From positions 1 through 25,415 of the forward strand of contig WHTL01000008.1 in assembly GCA_009377735.1 (NCBI GenBank): a stretch of 25,415 nt of DNA, written 5' to 3'. Below, piece by piece: positions 21,171 through 25,415 of the stretch. Position 1 is the first letter of the stretch; every line of letters begins with the position of its first letter. The stretch comes from Acidimicrobiia bacterium. GTDB lineage: Bacteria > Actinomycetota > Acidimicrobiia > Spongiisociales > ZC4RG35. The notes under the pieces were generated by a model. That model was given only the letters and a program-made list of their open reading frames with translations. It did no database searches and was not told the origin of the DNA. The position numbers and the translations under genes were made by a program.

Positions 21171-21581
21171 GTGGAGACCGAGACCATAACCATCGAAACC
21201 GGGAGCGATCGCCGGGTATTCGACCTCACGTCGGCCATCGAAGACTTCCTGCGCACCCGTGATGTCGATTCGGGACTGCTGAATGTCTTCGTACCCCACG
21301 CCACCGCCGGTGTCGCCATCATCGAGACGGGAGCCGGGAGTGATACCGACCTGATGGATGCCATAGATGAGATTCTTCCCAGGGACGACCGATGGAGACA
21401 TAGTCACGGAAGCCCCGGACACGGGGCGGATCATGTCCTCCCTGCCTTCGTAGCCCCCTCAGTATCGGTCCCGGTGATCGACAGCGCCATGGCCTTGGGA
21501 ACGTGGCAATCAGTGGTCCTTGTCGATCCCAATGCCGACAACCCCCGACGCCGGGTGCGTCTCTCCTTCCTCCAGGGATAA
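21171..21581 (+). CDS. yjbQ: YjbQ/UPF0047 family protein
   Basis: 136 residues. The family has a beta-rich trimeric fold; some members have weak thiamine-phosphate synthase activity, but the real role is unclear. Visible marks are FDLTSAIEDFL, LLNVFVPHATAGVAIIE (about 42-58), a His-rich loop WRHSHGSPGHGADHVLPA (about 80-97) and the family-ending ALGTWQSVVLVD, then PRRRVRLSFLQG. GTG 21171 is 10 nt after the prs stop. It may be cotranscribed or use the TAGATT element. Confidence 0.88.
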   Translation: METETITIETGSDRRVFDLTSAIEDFLRTRDVDSGLLNVFVPHATAGVAIIETGAGSDTDLMDAIDEILPRDDRWRHSHGSPGHGADHVLPAFVAPSVSVPVIDSAMALGTWQSVVLVDPNADNPRRRVRLSFLQG

Positions 21582-21614
21582 CGGACCCCTGTTGGGCTGA
21601 CTGCACAGCGGGTA

Positions 21615-21620
21615 TACGAT
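21615..21620 (+). promoter_or_regulatory. Putative -10 element (TACGAT) of DUF3107 gene
   Basis: Sits 7 nt before ATG 21628. It overlaps an earlier in-frame ATG (21619), which argues against that one as start. Confidence 0.5.
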
Positions 21621-21627
21621 GCCAACC

Positions 21628-21852
21628 ATGAGAGCGTGGATCGGTATCTCCCAAACCCAAAAGACCATCGAGTTGGAGATGGACGACGTCGATGAGTTCC
21701 GTCGTGTCGTCGAGGAAGCGGCACCGGGGTCGGTGTTGTGGCTCACCGACGTCAAGGACCGGTTGGTTGGGATCCCCGCGGACAAACTCGCCTACATCGA
21801 GATCGAGGCCGAGGGTACGCATCATACCGTGGGCTTCGGTCCCGGTAGCTGA
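21628..21852 (+). CDS. DUF3107 family protein
   Basis: 74 residues, soluble. It follows the DUF3107 pattern of Actinomycetota: an N-terminal strand (AWIGISQTQKTIELEM), a helix (DVDEFRRVVEEAA), LWLTDVKDRLVGIPADKLAYIEIE and a C-terminal VGFG. It is a small ubiquitous phylum marker without known function. ATG 21628 is chosen by the leaderless spacing. Its TGA overlaps the yqeY ATG by one base. Confidence 0.8.
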   Translation: MRAWIGISQTQKTIELEMDDVDEFRRVVEEAAPGSVLWLTDVKDRLVGIPADKLAYIEIEAEGTHHTVGFGPGS

Positions 21853-22309
21853 TGACCATCGAGTCGGAGCTCGACGCCGAGCTCAAGGATGCGATGAAGA
21901 CGGGGGATACCAGAAGACGCGATGTGATCCGTCAGGTGCGATCCGAGATCCAGGTGAAGACCAGCGACGCCGACTTCTCCGACGGCCTTGAGACGATCTC
22001 TATCGGACGGTGATCGCCTCCTACACCAAAAAGATGACCAAGTCACGGGACGAGTATCGAGAACTTGGTGGCCGTGGTGAGGAGATGGCCGAGCAACTCT
22101 CGTACGAGATCGACTTTCTGTCTCGGTGGCTCCCCTCAAAGTTGGGTGAGGACGAAACTGCGAAGATCGTCGACGCCACGATCGACGAACTGGGTTTATC
22201 GGGTGACCCCGGCGCCGCGGGTCGGGTGATCGGAGCCATAATGAAATCCCGGGGGAACGATCTCGATGGTGCTGTGGTCAATCGACTCGTACGGGAACGC
22301 CTCGGCTAG
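21852..22309 (+). CDS. yqeY: GatB/YqeY domain protein, apparent single-base frameshift
   Basis: Frame one begins at ATG 21852 (MTIESELDAELKDAMKTGD, then VIRQVRSEIQ), the YqeY N-terminus. It hits TGA at 22011 after 53 codons. The rest of the family pattern continues in another frame from GTG 22010: TVIASYTKKM, LSYEIDFLSRWLPSKL and a C-terminal GRVIGAIMKSRGNDLDGAVVNRLV. Adding one base near 21990-21993 (for example GAGAC to GAGGAC) joins them as GLEDDLYRTVIASY. That gives about 152 residues, a normal YqeY length. YqeY resembles the tail domain of GatB and may bind tRNA. Whether this is a true pseudogene or a sequence error is open; the downstream part is well preserved. Confidence 0.8.
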
Positions 22310-22342
22310 GCCACATAGAGCTCCGGCCGACGGGATCACCTC

Positions 22343-23242
22343 ATGATCAAGCCAATGTTGGCCACCAGGTGGCCCCGGCCCTTTGATGATCCCGATTGGT
22401 GGTTTGAGCCGAAATGGGATGGGTTTCGCTTCGTCGCTTCCGAGGATGGTGTCCTCTCCCGCAATGGGAACGACCTTGCCGGGCGCTTCCCCGATGTAGG
22501 ACGTTGGGTGATCCCCAGTGGTGTCGTCCTCGATGGGGAGTTGGTGGTCATGGACGAGAGTGGGATCACCAGCTTCTCGATGCTCCAGGCGTCGATGAGT
22601 CGTCAAGGATCGCAGCTGCAGGGAATCCTGTTCGACGTTTTGGTCTGGGGCGGGATGCAGGTAATGGATGATCCGCTGGAGCACCGCAGGGAACGACTCG
22701 ACCAACTCGACCTTCCCGGCTATCTGGCGCCGTCACCGTACTTCGAGGGCTCCGGTCTGGCTCTGTGGGCAACGGTGCAGCGGGAGGGTTATGAGGGGAT
22801 GGTCGCCAAGAGACTGGGTTCCCGCTATCTTCCCGGACGCCGCTCGCCGGACTGGCGCAAGATCGTCCATCGCCGCTCGGCGCGGGTCATCGTGGGCGGC
22901 TATCTGCCGGGTGGTGGCAACCGGTCGAACACTCTGGGGTCGGTATTGGTGGGGGTACAATCCGACGAGGGTCTGAAATGGGTCGGTGCAGTTGGGTCTG
23001 GCTTTTCCTCAAGGGACCTGATGGCGTTCCGAGACGCCCTATCACAGATGGAGCGGGATACCCCTCCCTTTGCGGACGTGACCGGGATACCACGAGAGGC
23101 GGTCTGGGTGGAGACAACCCTCGTAATCAGAGTGGAGTATGCATCCGTAACCGGTCAGGGACGTCTCCGGGCGCCGGTGTTCGTAGCCGTCGACCAGGTG
23201 GATCCCAGTGAGGTCACCGCCGAATCGGAGTTCGGGCTCTGA
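22343..23242 (+). CDS. ligD: LigD-type ATP-dependent DNA ligase (stand-alone ligase domain)
   Basis: 299 residues. It seals DNA breaks, probably with Ku in end joining. Nucleotidyltransferase motifs are in order: EPKWDGFR (22-29) with adenylated Lys24, SRNG, VVLDGELVV (motif III), YEGMVAKR (motif IV) and DWRKIVH (motif V). An OB fold follows (VGGYLPGGGNRSNTLGSVLVGV) and the LigD-like ending VEYASVTGQGRLRAPVF. There is no polymerase or phosphoesterase domain, unlike full-length mycobacterial LigD. It lies 33 bp after yqeY, with no strong SD or clear -10 before ATG 22343, so it is probably in that operon. The Ku gene is convergent, 13 bp away. Confidence 0.92.
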   Translation: MIKPMLATRWPRPFDDPDWWFEPKWDGFRFVASEDGVLSRNGNDLAGRFPDVGRWVIPSGVVLDGELVVMDESGITSFSMLQASMSRQGSQLQGILFDVLVWGGMQVMDDPLEHRRERLDQLDLPGYLAPSPYFEGSGLALWATVQREGYEGMVAKRLGSRYLPGRRSPDWRKIVHRRSARVIVGGYLPGGGNRSNTLGSVLVGVQSDEGLKWVGAVGSGFSSRDLMAFRDALSQMERDTPPFADVTGIPREAVWVETTLVIRVEYASVTGQGRLRAPVFVAVDQVDPSEVTAESEFGL

Positions 23243-23248
23243 CCCAGT

Positions 23249-23275
23249 GGCCTGGCTAGCCGGCCTTTTCCTTTT
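23249..23275 (+). terminator. Possible intrinsic terminator of the ligase gene
   Basis: GGCC (23249-23252) pairs with GGCC (23262-23265), with a short inner GG/CC pair around CTAG. TTTTCCTTTT follows at 23266-23275. The T-rich tract is also the Lys-rich 3' end of the Ku gene on the other strand. Confidence 0.4.
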
Positions 23276-24047
23276 GCTCCTTGGCGGCATCGACCGATGC
23301 CTTGAGGGCGTCCATCAGATCGACCACCTTGGTGGGCTCGGCCTCGTCCGGCAGGACGATCTCCTCGCCGGCCACCTTCTTCTCGGCAACCTCTTCGATT
23401 CGCTCTCTTGTCACGTCGTGGAACTCCGACTCATCGAACGGTCGTTGCATGTTCTCGATCAGGGAGGTAGCCATCTGTAGCTCCTCGTCCCGGATTTCTA
23501 CACTCGTGTCGAGCTCCTCGAACTCGGCAGCCCGAATCTCATCGGGCCAATGCATGGTCTCCATGATCATCACGCCGTCGTGCGATCGCAGGGTGGCGAG
23601 GTGTTGCTTGTCGCGTATCGTGACCTTGGCGATACCAACGACGCCCTGCTCCTCGAGCGCCTGTTGGAAGATCTTGTAGGCCTTGATCCCACTCGACTCC
23701 GGGGCCAGGTAGTACGACGACTTATACATGATGGGATCGATCTCTCCCTGGTCGACGAACTGGATCACGTCGACGATCTTGGCGCCGGAGTCGGGGCTGG
23801 CGGCCTCCAACTCCTCGGGCGTGAAGACGACATATCGACCCTTCTCGAATTCGTATCCCTTGACGATGTCGTCCCATTCCACTTCTTCGCCGTCGCTCTC
23901 GGCCACCCTCTTGTAGCGGATGGGAGTGTGGTCGGACTCACGCAACTGCTTGAATTTGGGCGTCTTCGATTCGGTGGCCGTGTACATCCCTACCGGGATG
24001 GAAACCAGACCGAAGCTGACAGCGCCTTTCCATATCGAACGAGGCAT
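23256..24047 (-). CDS. ku: Non-homologous end joining protein Ku
   Basis: 263 residues. Bacterial Ku forms a homodimeric ring on DNA ends and recruits LigD. The N-terminus RSIWKGAVSFGLVSIPVGMYTA is diagnostic. Family blocks follow: KGYEFEKGRYVVFTPEEL (about 63-80), SSYYLAPESSG, GIAKVTIRDKQHLATLR and a C-terminal MATSLIENM, then FDESEFHDVTRERI. The lysine-rich tail after about 235 is short, so extra DNA-binding tail function is limited. It starts at ATG 24047, 6 nt after TAAACT; GGGAG next to the ATG is too close to be a normal SD. It is convergent with the ligase gene. Confidence 0.95.
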   Translation of the reverse strand: MPRSIWKGAVSFGLVSIPVGMYTATESKTPKFKQLRESDHTPIRYKRVAESDGEEVEWDDIVKGYEFEKGRYVVFTPEELEAASPDSGAKIVDVIQFVDQGEIDPIMYKSSYYLAPESSGIKAYKIFQQALEEQGVVGIAKVTIRDKQHLATLRSHDGVMIMETMHWPDEIRAAEFEELDTSVEIRDEELQMATSLIENMQRPFDESEFHDVTRERIEEVAEKKVAGEEIVLPDEAEPTKVVDLMDALKASVDAAKEQKEKAG

Positions 24048-24053
24048 CTCCCA

Positions 24054-24059
24054 AGTTTA
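24054..24059 (-). promoter_or_regulatory. Putative -10 element (TAAACT) of ku
   Basis: Sits 6 nt before ATG 24047. A small G/C-rich inverted repeat (TCCC...GGGA, 24060-24073) lies just upstream. Confidence 0.45.
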
Positions 24060-24082
24060 TCCCCCCGGAGGGACAAAACGGA

Positions 24083-25084
24083 TCAGGTGACCGGACGAAC
24101 CCACCCGTGGGCATCGTCGGTACGACCGAGTTGGATGTCTCGGAGCGTGTCGCGGAGACGCAGGGTGTTTGGACCCGGTTTGCCGTTACCCATCTGATAC
24201 TCGATTCCGTCGTGGATGAGGGTACCCACCGGGGCCAGTACGGCGGCGGTCCCCGAGAGAGCCGCCTCGTGGCCCCAGCCAGTGGCCTCCGATACGGTGA
24301 TGGGTCTCTCCGCTACGTCGTAACCCATGCCGTGGGCGAGGGTAAGGATGGAATCACGGGTAACGCCATTGAGGATGTTTCCCTCGGTCGGGGGAGTGAC
24401 GACGGCATCGTCGGAGATCAGCAGGAAGTTGGCGGCGCCCGTCTCCTCGATCTGCCCGTCGGGGGCAAAGAGAACCTGGTCAGTGTCATACATGTGTTCT
24501 GCTTCCCGCACGATCCGCAGTGCCATGGCGTAGTTGGCGCCGGCCTTGGCCTCTCCAAACCCCGGTGTAGAGCGGAGCCGCTTGGTCTCGATGGCGATTC
24601 GCAGGGTGTGATCGCCTTCGAAATATGCACCGACAGGAGAGGTAAGAATGTAGAACAGACCACTCTTCGGCTCGTGTGCGGCAGCCCCGATATTGATCTC
24701 GGTCCCGATCATGGTGGGTCGGATATATAGCGCACCGGGGGCGTCGGGAACCTCGTCGATGTCGGCCTTGACCGTATCGATGATCATCGTCTCGGTCAGT
24801 TCCCTGGGCGGCTCGGGCAGGCAGAGGAAGGTGGCGCTGCGTTGCATTCGTTCCACGTGACGGTCCAATCGGAAGATCCGGACCACGCCATCGTCACCAC
24901 GGTGAGCCTTGAGGCCCTCGAACACCGCACTTCCATAGTGGAGGACATGAGCGCCTGGATGGAGCGTGATATCGTCGACCTCTACCAGTTCCGGAGTCCC
25001 GTACCCATCATCCTGGGTCCAGGAGACGGTCGTCATCTTCTCTCCGAAAGTGGTCCCAAACGGTTTGCCAGTGGATTCAGCCAT
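24083..25084 (-). CDS. ilvE: Branched-chain amino acid aminotransferase
   Basis: 333 residues, a fold-type IV PLP enzyme that catalyses the last step of leucine, isoleucine and valine synthesis. Features: HPGAHVLHYGSAVFEGLKAHRG, the family entry block (about 42-63), IFRLDRHVERM, YIRPTMIGTE, FGEAKAGANYA with the PLP Lys180, and EETGAANFLLI. The late ALSGTAAVLAPVG is also typical. ATG 25084 is preferred to the upstream codon at 25171, because TAGACT lies 8 nt before it and the extra residues are unlike the family. The gene runs towards ku in the same direction, with 35 bp between them. Confidence 0.94.
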   Translation of the reverse strand: MAESTGKPFGTTFGEKMTTVSWTQDDGYGTPELVEVDDITLHPGAHVLHYGSAVFEGLKAHRGDDGVVRIFRLDRHVERMQRSATFLCLPEPPRELTETMIIDTVKADIDEVPDAPGALYIRPTMIGTEINIGAAAHEPKSGLFYILTSPVGAYFEGDHTLRIAIETKRLRSTPGFGEAKAGANYAMALRIVREAEHMYDTDQVLFAPDGQIEETGAANFLLISDDAVVTPPTEGNILNGVTRDSILTLAHGMGYDVAERPITVSEATGWGHEAALSGTAAVLAPVGTLIHDGIEYQMGNGKPGPNTLRLRDTLRDIQLGRTDDAHGWVRPVT

Positions 25085-25092
25085 GTTCCACA

Positions 25093-25098
25093 AGTCTA
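25093..25098 (-). promoter_or_regulatory. Putative -10 element (TAGACT) of ilvE
   Basis: Sits 8 nt before ATG 25084. Confidence 0.55.
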
Positions 25099-25206
25099 GA
25101 AACTCTGGCGGAGTGCGCGTCCCACCCGCGACAACTTCAACCCAGGGTGGAGGACATCGCCCGGCGAACATCTCCGCCCTAGGTTCACGGTGGCTCCGAG
25201 AGTCAA

Positions 25207-25229
25207 GCCGGGTGCGCAGGTCCGAATCC
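25207..25229 (+). repeat. Remnant of a tRNA 3' half
   Basis: A 23-nt block matches the variable loop/T-arm region of tRNA-Arg at 25296-25318 and the copy at 25369-25391 with one mismatch (T to C in the T loop). No cloverleaf surrounds it. It is probably a decayed or partial tRNA duplicate. Confidence 0.55.
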
Positions 25230-25257
25230 GGGAGGTCGTTAGACTTTTACAAAGCCA

Positions 25258-25329
25258 GCCCTCGTAGCTCAGGGGATAGAGCACCGGCCTCCGGAGCCGG
25301 GTGCGCAGGTTCGAATCCTGCCGGGGGCA
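25258..25329 (+). tRNA. tRNA-Arg (anticodon CCG)
   Basis: Acceptor GCCCTCG pairs with CGGGGGC (one T:G pair). D-arm is GCTC-AGGGGATA-GAGC. Anticodon arm is CCGGC-CTCCGGA-GCCGG (anticodon CCG, codon CGG). T-arm is GCAGG-TTCGAAT-CCTGC. A73 is present. CCA is not encoded (CAAG follows), unlike the other two tRNAs here. Confidence 0.92.
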
Positions 25330-25402
25330 CAAGTAGCTCAGGGGGTAGAGCACCGGGCTGTGTCCGGTGCCGGGTGCGCAGGTTCGAATCCTGCCGGGGG
25401 CA
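25327..25402 (+). tRNA. Degenerate tRNA-like copy of tRNA-Arg with altered anticodon arm
   Basis: It is nearly identical to tRNA-Arg in the D-arm, T-arm and 3' acceptor strand. The 5' acceptor GCACAAG pairs poorly with CGGGGGC, and its first bases overlap the upstream tRNA. The anticodon region is 4 nt longer. It can be drawn as ACCGG-GCTGTGT-CCGGT (TGT, but C at position 33) or with GTG in a loop whose stem does not pair. It is therefore a pseudo-tRNA or an assembly artefact. A third copy begins at about 25402 and runs off the window. Confidence 0.35.
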
Positions 25403-25415
25403 CAAGTAGCTCAGG

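Noticed and set aside
21980..22020. Programmed ribosomal frameshift in yqeY
   Set aside because: No slippery heptamer or downstream structure is obvious, and YqeY is not known to use one; a lost base is simpler.
25327..25402. Functional tRNA-His (GTG) or tRNA-Thr (TGT)
   Set aside because: The acceptor stem is mostly unpaired, the anticodon stem or position 33 is wrong in either drawing, and its 5' end overlaps tRNA-Arg.
25096..25409. Open frames over the right-edge tRNA region, both strands
   Set aside because: They are translations of tRNA genes and tRNA-like repeats.
1..25415. CRISPR array, insertion sequence, prophage or integrase
   Set aside because: There are no regularly spaced repeats with unique spacers, no transposase or phage motifs, and no composition shift that would mark an island.

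Overview
This window looks like chromosomal DNA of a high-GC Gram-positive bacterium of the phylum Actinomycetota. An uncultured Acidimicrobiia-like lineage is my best guess. The evidence is a DUF3107 protein, a gephyrin-like MoeA/MoaC/GlpR-type gene set, the order tatD-rsmA-ispE-tRNA-Gln-glmU-prs shared with mycobacteria, a Ku plus LigD-type ligase pair, and a dominant leaderless promoter style. No phage, insertion sequence or CRISPR array is visible. The right edge ends inside a tandem tRNA-derived repeat, which fits a contig end.

Layout. Positions 1-6830 hold mostly short, individually promoted metabolic genes: a possible truncated gene start at the left edge, a class III aminotransferase, a SnoaL-like protein, an agmatinase-family ureohydrolase, a two-TM micro-protein coupled to a C45-type N-terminal-nucleophile hydrolase, dapB and an FAD-dependent amine/amino-acid oxidoreductase. 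Positions 6880-8660 hold uppP, a CpaB/SAF-like membrane protein and an FmdB zinc-ribbon protein. Positions 8656-11571 hold plsY-moeA(glp)-moaC followed by a small membrane protein that resembles GlpR, the membrane partner of gephyrin-like Glp in actinobacterial cell division. A tRNA-Ala follows, then two surface proteins: a secreted NTR/TIMP-like plus beta-propeller protein with an apparent frameshift, and a lipoprotein with an HExxH metallopeptidase motif. Positions 14817-21581 are housekeeping: DUF192, rsmI, an AbrB-zinc-ribbon regulator, tatD-rsmA-ispE, tRNA-Gln, glmU-prs and yjbQ. Positions 21628-24047 hold DUF3107, a frameshifted yqeY, and a convergent end-joining pair (LigD-type ligase and Ku). 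The window closes with ilvE, tRNA-Arg and tRNA-like repeats.

Gene expression logic. Sixteen reading frames begin 6-8 nt after a TANNNT hexamer with no room for a Shine-Dalgarno site, which is what leaderless mRNAs look like. Genes inside operons instead use 4-base stop/start overlaps (ATGA or GTGA). Classic SD leaders are rare: the two-TM protein at 3236, AbrB, the GlpR-like gene and glmU. This rule decides several start codons below.

Two genes (the NTR/propeller gene and yqeY) each lose frame by exactly one base, next to a G. I read this as probable sequence error, though real decay is possible.
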